The translations under genes were made by a program, and so were the position numbers. The notes below the pieces were generated by a model. The model worked only from the letters and a program-made list of their open reading frames with translations. It ran no database searches and had not been told where the DNA came from. 64,000 bases of DNA from NCBI GenBank assembly GCA_964588995.1, contig CAZPQM010000007.1, positions 43,948 through 107,947 of the forward strand, in the 5' to 3' direction. Within the stretch, counting starts at the first letter, position 1, and each line of letters begins with the position of its first letter. Source of the stretch: CAZPQM01 sp964588995. Its GTDB lineage: Bacteria; Pseudomonadota; Alphaproteobacteria; Rickettsiales; UBA8987. Positions 50,979 through 60,467 of this stretch are shown here, in pieces.

Positions 50979-51748
50979 GTTACCTCGTCTTTAGGTGGTG
51001 TAGGCTTAGGGATGTACTTAATCCCTTTCGCAACTAGTTTTAGCGCCTGATAATGTATTAATCCAATCACTTTTGCGGTTACCAACGGATATCTCAAAAA
51101 GCAGTATAGTAAGTTACGTGTTGTTAATGGTTTTCGTTTTCCGATGACAGAAGTTACCAGCATATCACCCTCTTCGGTCGCATAGTCGATCCAAACCGCA
51201 GTTTTCTCTTCAGTGTAGATATAGCGAAAGCGATATCGCCCCTCAACCCGCATAAACGGCGAAACATGGAACACCTTATCTTTTTCCAGCCAGTCGTTGG
51301 GTTGTATGACCCGCCCGTCTTTGTGCGCAACCACGTAAATATGCCGCTCACCAAAAGTATTATTGACCTCATTAACCACAGCGCGCAGCTTTCCTGCTTT
51401 ATCAAGGCAGAACCAGAAACTTACCGGGTTAAACGCATAGCCAACCAGCCGGGGCAGGGTCTGCAATACGATTTCGCCATCCGCCGCCGTAATGCCATGC
51501 TCCTTTAACAATGCGCGGATATAGCTTTCCGATTCCCCTGCCCGGTTCGGCTGCGAGGGAAGTCCATAATCTTTTTCCTTGAGGCTGAACAGGTTAAAGC
51601 GATTGACCGACAAAAGTCGCACCCTGGCCAACTCTTTCAGTGCTGATAACGGCACACAGAGATAATAGACCTTATACCGAAACGCATTCTCCTTCGGCTG
51701 CAACCGCTTATGCACCACATCAGCAATGAGGAGGTTATTAGCAAGCAT
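50975..51748 (-). CDS. DUF1365 family protein
   Basis: The 257-aa protein has the DUF1365 signatures DVVHKRLQPKENAFRYKVYY and LPRLVGYAFNPVSFWFC, then VVNEVNNTFGERHIY, with FHVSPFMRVEGRYRF. It nearly always sits between an FAD amine-oxidase-like gene and a Cfa-like gene, as here. Its reaction is unknown. It starts 36 bp after the FAD gene. Confidence 0.93.
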   Translation of the reverse strand: MLANNLLIADVVHKRLQPKENAFRYKVYYLCVPLSALKELARVRLLSVNRFNLFSLKEKDYGLPSQPNRAGESESYIRALLKEHGITAADGEIVLQTLPRLVGYAFNPVSFWFCLDKAGKLRAVVNEVNNTFGERHIYVVAHKDGRVIQPNDWLEKDKVFHVSPFMRVEGRYRFRYIYTEEKTAVWIDYATEEGDMLVTSVIGKRKPLTTRNLLYCFLRYPLVTAKVIGLIHYQALKLVAKGIKYIPKPTPPKDEVT

Positions 51749-51784
51749 ATATTTTTCGCACTTTTTGATAATGCAACAAAGCGA

Positions 51785-53041
51785 CTACCACGCCTTCTTC
51801 ACCCCCATTTTCTCACACATGCGGACGGCGCTGGCGAGCCCGTCCTCATGAAAACCCCATGTATGATACGCGCCGCAAAACCAGGTATGGTTCTGCCCTT
51901 GCAATTCCGGTAGTTGCGCCTGCGCTTCTATCGCCTCCCGCGTGTAAATGGGGTGGGTGAATTCGTGAATATTGAAAATAGTATCTTCTCGAACCGTGTG
52001 GATAGGATTAAGCGTGACAAATAAAGGGTAATTCCGGTCGATCGATTGTAAAAGATTCATCCAATAGGTCACTGCCACACCCTCGGGGCGCAACTGCCCA
52101 TCCGACTGATATACCCAGCTCGCCCAGCATGCTTTGCGCATCGGCATCTGATGCACATCCCGATGCAAGTAGGCGATATTGGTCTGGTAGGTAAAAGGAG
52201 AGAGTACGTTTCGCTCCGTATCGCTCGCATCTCTGAGCATGGCGAGCGCCTCATCCCCATGGCAGGCGAGTACGATCTCGTCATATTGCTCGGTAGCGCC
52301 GCTGATATCGGTCACGCTGACATGTTGTTTTCCACGCGTCACGCTGGTCACTTCCGTGTTTAAGCGAATGCGGTCCTTAAACGCGCGCGTGAGTTTCTTA
52401 ACATAATTCTGACTTCCACCCGTCACGGTATACCATTGCGGCTGATCGTTGACGGTAAGTAGCCCGTGATTGTCAAAAAACTGCACAAAGCTCTGCGCGG
52501 GGAATGCTTCCATTTTATCTAAAGGACAACTCCAGATCGCACCGCCCATCGGCAGGATATAATAGCGGCGGAACCAGTCGCGCATGCCTAAGCGGTCGAG
52601 CAGCTCACCGAGCGTAATCAACGTATCCTGCGTTAATATTTCGCCGGCATGTTGATTGAATTTGAGAATATCGCGCAGCATACGCAGAAAATCAGGGCGG
52701 AATAGATTACGCCGCTGTCCGAAAACCGTATTCAGGTTTTTCGAACCCCATTCGATCGCCCCGTCATTGACCGTAATCGCAAAGCACATATCGCTTTTTT
52801 GCAGCGGCACTTTCAAATGCTCAAAGAGCGCCATCAGATTCGGATAATTTCGGTCGTTGCAGACGATAAACCCGGTATCAACGGCAATCTTTCGGTCGTC
52901 ATATTCCACCACTTTGGTGCGCGTGTGCCCGCCGATATAGTCGTTCTTTTCATAAACGGTTATATCATGCTCTTTGGACAGCATGTATGCTGCCCCCATG
53001 CCAGAAATACCTGTACCGATAATGGCAATTTTTTTCGTCAT
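51785..53041 (-). CDS. FAD-dependent amine-oxidase-like oxidoreductase
   Basis: The 418-aa flavoprotein begins with the dinucleotide-binding motif IAIIGTGISGMGAAYMLSKE, followed by VYEKNDYIGGHTRT. It has the family's FIVCNDRNYPNLMALFEHL and ends with a FAD-binding WFCGAYHTWGFHEDGLASAV. It belongs to the group always found with DUF1365 and Cfa-like genes. It probably desaturates or oxidises membrane acyl chains, but this is not shown by sequence. It starts inside the aminotransferase stop (ATGA). Confidence 0.92.
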   Translation of the reverse strand: MTKKIAIIGTGISGMGAAYMLSKEHDITVYEKNDYIGGHTRTKVVEYDDRKIAVDTGFIVCNDRNYPNLMALFEHLKVPLQKSDMCFAITVNDGAIEWGSKNLNTVFGQRRNLFRPDFLRMLRDILKFNQHAGEILTQDTLITLGELLDRLGMRDWFRRYYILPMGGAIWSCPLDKMEAFPAQSFVQFFDNHGLLTVNDQPQWYTVTGGSQNYVKKLTRAFKDRIRLNTEVTSVTRGKQHVSVTDISGATEQYDEIVLACHGDEALAMLRDASDTERNVLSPFTYQTNIAYLHRDVHQMPMRKACWASWVYQSDGQLRPEGVAVTYWMNLLQSIDRNYPLFVTLNPIHTVREDTIFNIHEFTHPIYTREAIEAQAQLPELQGQNHTWFCGAYHTWGFHEDGLASAVRMCEKMGVKKAW

Positions 53042-54447
53042 GCTGCTTCCTTAATCAAGCCCGATGCCGTGAGAATCTTCCGAAACCGCTCGACTGTGTG
53101 TTCTACAAAAGCGCGTTCCATGCTGAACGATACGCGAACGATACCAGCTTTCGGATTAATACCAAAGCACGAACCGGGCACTAGTGCAAAGCCTTGTTGC
53201 TCGTCCTGATGCAAACCAAACAGCAGACTCATGACAAGGTCATGATCGTTTTCAATCGTGCTACGATCACCCAATGCTGCCTTGGCCGCTTCCGGAACCG
53301 CATTTCCTAAAAGACCTGACAAATTGACCAGCAGATAGAACCCGCCTTCCGGTGTGCAATTTGCATTCAACACAATACCGAGCCGGTTCAACTCCTGAAA
53401 CATATATTCCGCATTCTCCCGGTAATACTGTGATAAGGCCACTTTGCTCTCTTTTGTAGCATGTGCAATGGCCGCCGCCATCCCCGCCTGTGATGAAATG
53501 GCCGGGTTACCGATCCACCGGCTTTGCAGGAAAATCACCTCCTCGCGGTAACGCGCCGGAACGGTCATAACGGCAAGCCGCTCACCGGGAAAGCCAATCG
53601 CCTTCGTGCCCGAACGAAATAAAAACGTGCGCTCTTTCAGGTGCGGCGCGGCATGAAGAAGGGAATTATCGTAATGCTCGTCAAACACGATCTCGGCAAA
53701 AGCCTCGTCCAGCATGATCGGCACATCAGGATAAGCCTCTAAAACCGGTACGATATCCAGCCACTCTTGTTTGCGCGTTACCGTACCGAGCGGATTATTC
53801 GGGTTACAGAACAGGAATACACTTGGCTCATCGCACTCTGCAAGCGCTGCTTCCATAGCACTCCGTGACAATCTGAAACCTTCCTGCTTTAGCAATTCGA
53901 CCGGCTGGAACTGCGTTTTCGTTTCTGCGCCGAGCATTTTCCGCACCATTTCAGCCAGCTCTTTATGATTCAGATACCACGGGCACGGCGCCACGACGAC
54001 ACCGCTTTTATGCTGCTGGAAGATGCTGAAAAATACGGATGCGAGACCAAATTGCCCGCCCGGTGTAAAGGCGATTTCATCCGAATTAAACGCACAGCCA
54101 TATTCCCGGCTTAGGCTGGTCGCAACCGCTTCTCTATACTTCTGCTCGCCGAACGGATTCGTGCCATAAGGCGCTTTTCGCGTCTCCTCAATCTTCTGAA
54201 TCGTCTGCTTGATGGCGGTTATGACATGTTCATTAGCGGGATAGGTCGGCCGTCCACGGCTCGCATCGACCACATCCCACCCGTTGTAATATAAATGGTG
54301 CGCCCATTCATGAATCCACTGTGTTTTCGTAACTAAGTCGGCGCTGGTCTGGTCGGGGCGAAACAAACGATTATCCTGAGCTATATGGCGAATACTGGTT
54401 TTCGTGAAACTTAATCCGTTTGTCAATGTAATAGTGTTACATGCCAC
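53038..54447 (-). CDS. Class I/II PLP-dependent aminotransferase
   Basis: The 469-aa fold type I enzyme shows FTPGGQFGLASVFFSIFQQH, the cofactor Asn/Asp/Tyr regions (CNPNNPLGTVTRKQEW and PIMLDEAFAEIVFD) and the PLP lysine in FRSGTKAIGFPGERLAV. The N-terminal 35 residues before LVTKTQWIHEWAHHLYYNG are atypical. The only upstream start is a GTG at 54447 overlapping the divergent DUF3429 start. Translation may instead begin at an internal TTG. It heads the lipid operon, which is not its usual place. Substrate unknown. Confidence 0.87.
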   Translation of the reverse strand: MACNTITLTNGLSFTKTSIRHIAQDNRLFRPDQTSADLVTKTQWIHEWAHHLYYNGWDVVDASRGRPTYPANEHVITAIKQTIQKIEETRKAPYGTNPFGEQKYREAVATSLSREYGCAFNSDEIAFTPGGQFGLASVFFSIFQQHKSGVVVAPCPWYLNHKELAEMVRKMLGAETKTQFQPVELLKQEGFRLSRSAMEAALAECDEPSVFLFCNPNNPLGTVTRKQEWLDIVPVLEAYPDVPIMLDEAFAEIVFDEHYDNSLLHAAPHLKERTFLFRSGTKAIGFPGERLAVMTVPARYREEVIFLQSRWIGNPAISSQAGMAAAIAHATKESKVALSQYYRENAEYMFQELNRLGIVLNANCTPEGGFYLLVNLSGLLGNAVPEAAKAALGDRSTIENDHDLVMSLLFGLHQDEQQGFALVPGSCFGINPKAGIVRVSFSMERAFVEHTVERFRKILTASGLIKEAA

Positions 54448-54959
54448 TTGCCCGCGAATCTGATTCTATTCCTCTAACTGCCCTTTTTTTAACGCTGGCA
54501 GGCGCTTTGCCTTTTGTGTTTTGCGCGCTGGCCCTCTGGTTTAATCTCCCCAGCTTTGAATGGCTCATCTGGTCGCAAATCAGTTCGGCATGGCATATAC
54601 TCCTTATAACCTATTCGTGCATTATCCTTGCTTTTTTGAGCGGTATTCACTGGGGTATCGCCATGCAGCTGGACGAAACGGAACTGCCGCGCGGCGCGGT
54701 ACGAAACCTGCTTATCTGGAGCAATGTCATGGCACTGGTCGCATGGTTGTGTCTGCTGCTCTACCACTATATTATGATGCTCGTTCTGCTGATCGGGAGC
54801 TTTACGCTGCAATGGGTGCTCGATGTCGGTTTGTCGCGTTATGGACTGGCGCCTCCCTGGTTTGGACGCTTACGCACCATCGTCACCTCGATCGTTCTGG
54901 TTTCGCTCGCTATTGCCTTCTTCGCCGAGTATCGGCATTATTCTCTTAACTTAATGTAG
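54441..54959 (+). CDS. DUF3429 family membrane protein
   Basis: The 172-aa product has five hydrophobic spans and the DUF3429 pattern ILAFLSGIHWGIAM with LLIWSNVMALVAWL in the middle. FTLQWVLDVGLSRYGLAPPW is near the end. The function is unknown. DUF3429 is common in alphaproteobacteria next to DUF2177 or stress genes. It overlaps the divergent aminotransferase start by 7 bp and is followed 9 bp later by the glutathione peroxidase. Confidence 0.87.
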   Translation: MPLARESDSIPLTALFLTLAGALPFVFCALALWFNLPSFEWLIWSQISSAWHILLITYSCIILAFLSGIHWGIAMQLDETELPRGAVRNLLIWSNVMALVAWLCLLLYHYIMMLVLLIGSFTLQWVLDVGLSRYGLAPPWFGRLRTIVTSIVLVSLAIAFFAEYRHYSLNLM

Positions 54960-54968
54960 GAGTTTCTT

Positions 54969-55511
54969 ATGATCCGTTTAATTACATTGCTGCTGATATG
55001 GATGCCCTTTGGTTTGCATGCGGAAGAAACGGCAACCAATGCGCATCATTTTACCTTTAGTATTCTTGGTGAGGGCGATGTGCCGCTATCACGCTATAAA
55101 GGGCAGCCGGTTCTGGTTGTGAATACAGCATCCGAATGCGGCTTCACTCCGCAATACAGAGACCTTGAAACGCTCCATCAAACCTTTAAGGATCGGGGTC
55201 TGGTCGTGCTTGCAGTGCCCTCAAACGATTTTGGCGGGCAGGAGCCGGGCAGTAACGAGCAAATTCAGAGCTTCACGGACGAACAGTTCGATATTACCTT
55301 TCCGCTTGCCGCTAAAACATCCGTCAAAGGTGATAACGCACATCCGTTTTATGAGTGGTCGAACGATCAGGCCGGCATCATCGGCTCACCGAAATGGAAT
55401 TTCCATAAATATCTGATCGGCCCGGACGGTGAATTCATCGACTGGTATGCATCAACTACCTCACCCATGGACGATAAGATCATACAGGCGATTGAAAAAA
55501 CATTGCGCTAG
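54969..55511 (+). CDS. Glutathione peroxidase family protein, probably periplasmic
   Basis: This is a thiol peroxidase of 180 aa. After a signal peptide (cleaved near GLHA-EE) it shows VVNTASECGFTPQYRDLETL with the peroxidatic Cys, VPSNDFGGQEPGS with the Gln position, and PKWNFHKYLI with Trp. Cys replaces selenocysteine, as usual in bacteria. AGGAG precedes the ATG. A periplasmic lipid-hydroperoxide role would suit the adjacent membrane-lipid operon. Confidence 0.92.
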   Translation: MIRLITLLLIWMPFGLHAEETATNAHHFTFSILGEGDVPLSRYKGQPVLVVNTASECGFTPQYRDLETLHQTFKDRGLVVLAVPSNDFGGQEPGSNEQIQSFTDEQFDITFPLAAKTSVKGDNAHPFYEWSNDQAGIIGSPKWNFHKYLIGPDGEFIDWYASTTSPMDDKIIQAIEKTLR

Positions 55512-56296
55512 GTCGAAGTCCAGCCACCATCGACGGTGAGCACCGTACCGGTATTATATTGATTATCCGGCTTGACGAAATACATCACGGCATCGGCGAT
55601 AGACTCCGGCGTTTGAAAGCGCTTATTCGGCTGTTTTTCACCGACCAGCTTCTCCGCCTCTTCTTGATAGCTCGTACCATTTTTTTCCGCGCGTGCTTCG
55701 ATCTGCTGCTTGACAAGTGGCGTTTCTACCCAGCCCGGGCAGACGGCATTAACTGTGATATTGTCCGTCGCGTTCTCAAGCGCTACTACGCGGGTCAGAC
55801 CGATAATTCCATGCTTTGCAGTGACATAAGCGGCCTTTTCCGGCGAGGCGACCAACCCATGCGCCGATGCGATATTCACGATGCGGCCAAAATTCTTTTC
55901 GCGCATATGCGGAATGGCCGATTTGATCGTATAGAACGCGGACGACAGATTTATCGCGATGATCGCATCCCACTTTTCATCCGGAAAATTCTCGATCCGA
56001 TCGGTGTGTTGAATACCGGCATTATTCACGAGAATATCGATCGCACCGAAGCGTTCATAGGTTTCATTCATCATAGCGCGAATCGCATCCGGTTTAGTCA
56101 TATCGGCATCGCTATAGATTGCCTGAATACCATGATTTTGTTCCAGCGCCGCACGATCTGCCTCGATCGCTTCCGCATCCCCAAAGCCATTAATGACGAT
56201 ATTCGCCCCTTCCCTCGCCAGCCGTTCGGCGATCGCCTTACCAATACCGCTGGTGGATCCGGTTACAATCGCTTTTAATCCCGCCAATGTTGTCAT
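55508..56296 (-). CDS. bdhA: 3-hydroxybutyrate dehydrogenase
   Basis: BdhA oxidises 3-hydroxybutyrate to acetoacetate in PHB breakdown. The 262-aa SDR has VTGSTSGIGKAIAERLAREG and VNNAGIQHTDRIENFPDEKW. It also has NIASAHGLVASPEKAAYVTA followed by KHG (catalytic Tyr/Lys), and VCPGWVETPLVKQQI, which is specific to this enzyme. The ATG at 56296 has GGAGG at five bases, so the two earlier in-frame starts are less likely. Its stop overlaps the glutathione peroxidase stop by 4 bp. Confidence 0.93.
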   Translation of the reverse strand: MTTLAGLKAIVTGSTSGIGKAIAERLAREGANIVINGFGDAEAIEADRAALEQNHGIQAIYSDADMTKPDAIRAMMNETYERFGAIDILVNNAGIQHTDRIENFPDEKWDAIIAINLSSAFYTIKSAIPHMREKNFGRIVNIASAHGLVASPEKAAYVTAKHGIIGLTRVVALENATDNITVNAVCPGWVETPLVKQQIEARAEKNGTSYQEEAEKLVGEKQPNKRFQTPESIADAVMYFVKPDNQYNTGTVLTVDGGWTST

Positions 56297-56313
56297 CATC
56301 ACCTCCGTCTTCT

Positions 56314-56592
56314 TCAGGCAGCCCGCTTTTGATTGTCATCATTATCCTTATTACTCGGCCCCTGCATACTGTTAACCACACGTTGCTGCTTCTGTTGATT
56401 CGCATGCTGCAGATAATCCAGCACCGCCTCGTGGGAAAGCCCCTGAGCGAGCATGGAATAGACACGCCGCAGCATTAACTCATTGGTGCTGATGACATCC
56501 AGCGCGGATTCTAGCGTTGCTGCATGCTCCACCTCACTAAAATCAATAACGTCTCCGGAAAATTTATGTAATCGTTTGATCAGCGAACTCAT
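56314..56592 (-). CDS. Small hypothetical protein upstream of bdhA
   Basis: The 92-aa product is unrecognised. It is mostly helical (VEHAATLESALDVISTNELM, then VYSMLAQGLSHEAVLDYLQH) with a Gln/Asn/Lys-rich, disordered C-terminus. There is no signal peptide or membrane segment. It lies 17 bp before bdhA on the same strand and is probably co-transcribed. The open frame reaches 56706, but the ATG at 56592 is the plausible start, though its GAGGGG lies unusually close. Confidence 0.55.
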   Translation of the reverse strand: MSSLIKRLHKFSGDVIDFSEVEHAATLESALDVISTNELMLRRVYSMLAQGLSHEAVLDYLQHANQQKQQRVVNSMQGPSNKDNDDNQKRAA

Positions 56593-56720
56593 GCCCCTCG
56601 TATAACGAGAATTATTCAAGAGTAAAATACTTAATATCAACAATCTCACAAGTTGCTGATTTTGGAGCAGTGGCTTCGTATTTCTGCCATAGAGCCCACT
56701 CTGCAATCATGACGAGAGCC

Positions 56721-57416
56721 TTAACGATTTATCGATTGTTTTTGCAGCTGTTCTTGACTCTGCGGCATGATAATACCCTTATATTCCTCCAATAGCCTCT
56801 CGGTAAATGATGACTTAGGATTCATAGACTGTCCTAATGCAGTAGGATTTACCTCTATGTAGCTTTCAAATTGTTCTCTTGTCCGTCTTTGTTTACTGTC
56901 TGATTTACCCTTTGACTGGTTCTCTGAGTCAGAATTCGTGCCCAGTGTTGCCTCATTTAACGCATTAAAAGCACCCTTAACCTCATCAACTAACGCACTC
57001 TTTATCTCTTTAAATAATTCTTCATTATAAACTGCTGAATATTGCTCTTTGTTAGAGGGTGTTATTTCCAGAAATTCATTGCTTGCCTCATCCAATAAGT
57101 CGACTGATTTCCCAAGCAAATCCCGAATAGTTTTTAGCCTAACAATCAGATTATGGAGTGAAGGAAGTTCGTTAGCCTGCGTATTATCCATCTGGCGGCG
57201 TTCCTCTCGCGTTAACTCATTGAGTAACTTCCTGTCTTTTCCTGATGCTTTTTCAAGCAAGTCACCAAGTGTTGATCTTGACAATTCTCTAATAGCAGCT
57301 CCAAGTGATTCTGCTGATAGTTCCGGAAAGTTTTTTCTTAAATTATTTTCCAGATTAGACTCAGCTAGATTCAGTGGACCTGCACTCAGCATTTGTTCGA
57401 ATAGCCGGTGGTGCAC
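56721..57416 (-). CDS. Hypothetical helical protein (up to 231 aa)
   Basis: No family is recognised. The product is charged and helical, with SLGAAIRELSRSTLGDLLEK, then KDRKLLNELTREERRQMDN, a Ser/Lys/Gln-rich linker near 165-180 and no membrane segment. Starts are GTG 57416 or ATG 57392. Both overlap, in opposite orientation, the truncated adhesin's first codons, so one 5' end must have been created by rearrangement. Codon use is AT-richer than in the core genes. Confidence 0.6.
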   Translation of the reverse strand: MHHRLFEQMLSAGPLNLAESNLENNLRKNFPELSAESLGAAIRELSRSTLGDLLEKASGKDRKLLNELTREERRQMDNTQANELPSLHNLIVRLKTIRDLLGKSVDLLDEASNEFLEITPSNKEQYSAVYNEELFKEIKSALVDEVKGAFNALNEATLGTNSDSENQSKGKSDSKQRRTREQFESYIEVNPTALGQSMNPKSSFTERLLEEYKGIIMPQSQEQLQKQSINR

Positions 57417-60109
57417 TTAAGATGGATTTGGACTCCTCTGGCTTTAACGGACGTATTGACTATAGCGCATCGGGCGATCTCATTATTAATGGTAATACTT
57501 ATACTGTAATCAACAGCCTTGGCGCGGAGGGCAGCACTACTGGTACTGATTTACAAGGCATGAATGGCGACCTTGCTGAATATTATGCATTAGGTGCTGA
57601 TATTGATGCAACTGCTACCAGCGGATGGAGCGGGGTAGGATTTAATCCGGTAGGTACTAATTTTATAGGCACTTTACAAGGACTAGGCCACACGATAGAT
57701 GGGTTGTTTATTAATCGAAGTGGTGCGAGTGATGTAGGCTTATTCGTTAGTACTAAAGGTGCAAGTATTGCTAATCTTGGTATGATCAATACGGATATCA
57801 CTGCAGCAGGACGCGCTGGCCTATTCGCAGGTAGAACGCAGGGCGGCACCAGTATTATTTACAGCTATGCCACTGGTGAATTAGATGCTACCACCAATTT
57901 AGGAGGTTTAGTTGGACAAAGTAACGATAGCAACATTACCCACAGTTACGCTGATGTAGAAATAAATGCCGCTTCCGGTCGAGTTGGCGGTTTGGTTGGC
58001 TGGGCGACGAACACAACGATTAGCCACAGCTACGCCGAAGGCGAAGTAAGCGGCGGTGCTCAAACAGGTGGGCTGGTCGGCATATCTGTAAGTAGCAATA
58101 TCTCGCAAAGCTTTGCTAATGTCGATATCCAATCCAGCGACAAAGAGATTGGCGGTCTGGTAGGACGACTTAATGGTAGCATCATGCAAAGCTACGCTAC
58201 TGGAAATGTAAGTAGTACTGGAGATGATGTTGGCGGATTAGTAGGGCGCAATCAATCTGGAAATATCGACCAAAGCTATGCTACCGGAGAAGTTACAGGC
58301 AATAATCATGTTGGAGGTCTAATTGGAAGATTTGCCGGAGCAAGCACCGTAAATAATAGTTACTGGAATAGAGAAACATCTATGCAAACTTCAAGTGCAG
58401 GCCTGCCAGATACATCGGGCTTGACTAGCGCAGAAATGATGCAAATGGCAAATTTTACTGGCTTTGACATTACCGATAGTGGCGGTGGCAGCACGGTATG
58501 GCGCATCTATGAAGGTCAAACGACACCTCTGCTCACCAGCTTTCTCACTGAGCTAACGCTGACTGCTGATGATGTTACAAAGACCTATGATGGAAATCCG
58601 TTTGGTGCAGGCGATGCCACTGTCACTGGTGATACCTTTAAACCTGGTGAATCTGTATCAGATTTACTGGGCAGCCTAACGGTCAGTGGTACTGCTTTTG
58701 GTGCAGTCAACGTGGGTGGTTATACCATAACCCCGTCAGGCCTTTATTCCAATCAACTAGGCTATGATATTAGCTTTGCGGATGGCTCCCTAACCATCGA
58801 TCCCAAAGCTCTGACACTAGCCGTTAACGCTCCGGCCAATATCACCTATGGCACCGTCACGCCTACGCTAACCGCCGCTGCCAATGCCGATGATGGCGGT
58901 GATCTTGTGGCTGGCGACACGCTGGCCGGGCTGGGCATCACTTTCGATTATGGTGCAGCGACGGAAGGAGCGGTGGATGATGCGGGGGATTATACTTTCG
59001 ACATTACCAGTATCACCAACAGCAACTACACGCTCACCGGCACCACGTCCAATAAATTTACCATTGATCCGCGGGGCATTACGATCACGGCAGATGACCA
59101 ATCGCGCACTTACGGTTTTGGAGGCACGCCTGCCGATCTTGGCACGACAGATTTTACCATCACATCCGGCAGCCTGCATGGCACCGATAATATCGATGCA
59201 ATTGCACTATCAACCGATGCCACTACCTCAACCGGTGGCTATTATGAAGCGGGCACATGGCTTTTGACCCCATCAGCGGCCAACTTTGATGTCGGTCTGG
59301 CAAGTAATTACGACATCACTTACGCGAATGCACCAACGGGGCTGGAAATTGCGCAGCTTCCGATCACGGTGATAAGTATTACCGCGGATGATAAAGCATT
59401 CGATAATACGGATACCGCGACCATTAGCGCCAGTAGTTTTGATGCTTTGCTGGCGGGAGATGATTTGACGCTGGCTGCTATAGATGCCACCTTTGATGAT
59501 GCGATGGTGGGAACTGACAAAACGGTAACCTTAAACAGCGCCACGCTTGCTGGAGTAGATGCAGCAAATTACGACTTCACCTTTGCAAGCGTTACGGATT
59601 TAGCAGATATTACGTCAGTGACACCACCGCCCCCTTCGGGTGGCGGCGGTTCTAATCCATCACCTCAGCCACCACAACCACCTCAGCCACCCGGCCCTAC
59701 AGAGCCAACAGAGCCGACTGAACCAGTTGGACCGACAACGCTAGGGGAGCCAACCACCCCTGCCGCGCCGCCCACGACAGGTGCAGTGCAACCGTTGACA
59801 ATACCTAATACCGTTCTAATAACCTCTCAAAAACCTGTCGGTTTTGTTAGAAGTCAGATCACTTCACCGAGCACAGAAACTATTACCGGCAATATGCAAG
59901 AAACGTCAACGCAATCAATAGCAACCAATGTTCAAGAGCTAAAAGCGGATGAAACGAGCACAAATGGAAGTAACAATGCAAATATAATACTACAGGCTTC
60001 GGAAGAGGACTCCGTTAACAAAACGAAGAGCATCCTAGGCGGCATGATTGAAATTCATCCCTCGCTAGTGAAACTATTTAACCTTGAAAGCAACGTGAAG
60101 ATCTTTTAA
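57374..60109 (+). CDS. Filamentous-haemagglutinin-like adhesin, N-terminally truncated
   Basis: The 911-residue frame has FHA-type architecture. An entry segment (MDLDSSGFNGRIDYSASGDL, INSLGAEGSTTGTDLQGMNG) leads to about seven GLUG repeats at residues 115-330 (GGLVGRNQSGNIDQSYATGE). MBG-type repeats follow (about 390-740; YDGNPFGAGDATVTG, KALTLAVNAPANITYG), then a Pro-rich spacer (750-800) and an Asn/Ser/Thr-rich end. Such proteins normally begin with a signal peptide and a TPS secretion domain of about 300 residues, followed by haemagglutinin repeats. All are missing, with a stop at 57356, no ribosome site and an opposing gene immediately upstream. It cannot be secreted as it stands and is likely a remnant. 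Confidence 0.75.
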   Translation: MDLHSAFVRIAGGALKMDLDSSGFNGRIDYSASGDLIINGNTYTVINSLGAEGSTTGTDLQGMNGDLAEYYALGADIDATATSGWSGVGFNPVGTNFIGTLQGLGHTIDGLFINRSGASDVGLFVSTKGASIANLGMINTDITAAGRAGLFAGRTQGGTSIIYSYATGELDATTNLGGLVGQSNDSNITHSYADVEINAASGRVGGLVGWATNTTISHSYAEGEVSGGAQTGGLVGISVSSNISQSFANVDIQSSDKEIGGLVGRLNGSIMQSYATGNVSSTGDDVGGLVGRNQSGNIDQSYATGEVTGNNHVGGLIGRFAGASTVNNSYWNRETSMQTSSAGLPDTSGLTSAEMMQMANFTGFDITDSGGGSTVWRIYEGQTTPLLTSFLTELTLTADDVTKTYDGNPFGAGDATVTGDTFKPGESVSDLLGSLTVSGTAFGAVNVGGYTITPSGLYSNQLGYDISFADGSLTIDPKALTLAVNAPANITYGTVTPTLTAAANADDGGDLVAGDTLAGLGITFDYGAATEGAVDDAGDYTFDITSITNSNYTLTGTTSNKFTIDPRGITITADDQSRTYGFGGTPADLGTTDFTITSGSLHGTDNIDAIALSTDATTSTGGYYEAGTWLLTPSAANFDVGLASNYDITYANAPTGLEIAQLPITVISITADDKAFDNTDTATISASSFDALLAGDDLTLAAIDATFDDAMVGTDKTVTLNSATLAGVDAANYDFTFASVTDLADITSVTPPPPSGGGGSNPSPQPPQPPQPPGPTEPTEPTEPVGPTTLGEPTTPAAPPTTGAVQPLTIPNTVLITSQKPVGFVRSQITSPSTETITGNMQETSTQSIATNVQELKADETSTNGSNNANIILQASEEDSVNKTKSILGGMIEIHPSLVKLFNLESNVKIF

Positions 60110-60248
60110 ACGCACTCCAGTGCTACAGTAGCATAAACACATCGGCGCATGATCAAATAAACTACCTGACAGCTCCCCATTTTAATTCGATCAGATTTTA
60201 TCTATTAGCTGGTAGAGATTATTTGGAACGAACTAGAGGAGTATTTGA

Positions 60249-60467
60249 ATGATGCCTGATAGTATTCCTAAAATAAATTACCAAGCTGATTATTTTTTTG
60301 ATTTCCTGTGGATCTTTGTCAGTTTTGTAAACAATGCCAAGCAGGTTATCAGCGGCCTCTCTTTATTCTTTATCAGTGAGCTGCTTGCTGTCCTAAGCAT
60401 TGCACTCACAAATGCGATTGTTTATTTTATTAAGCTATTCATATGCCCGAACAATGGCGGAGAGTGA
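60249..60467 (+). CDS. Small membrane protein, unknown
   Basis: The 72-aa frame is preceded by GAGGAG seven bases before ATG (60249), the strongest ribosome site in this stretch. The product has two hydrophobic segments (FFDFLWIFVSFVNNA and LFFISELLAVLSIALTNAIV). It has no homologue I know. Its last codons overlap the tRNA-Ser-like fragment at 60455-60473, so the natural C-terminus may have been lost. Confidence 0.45.
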   Translation: MMPDSIPKINYQADYFFDFLWIFVSFVNNAKQVISGLSLFFISELLAVLSIALTNAIVYFIKLFICPNNGGE

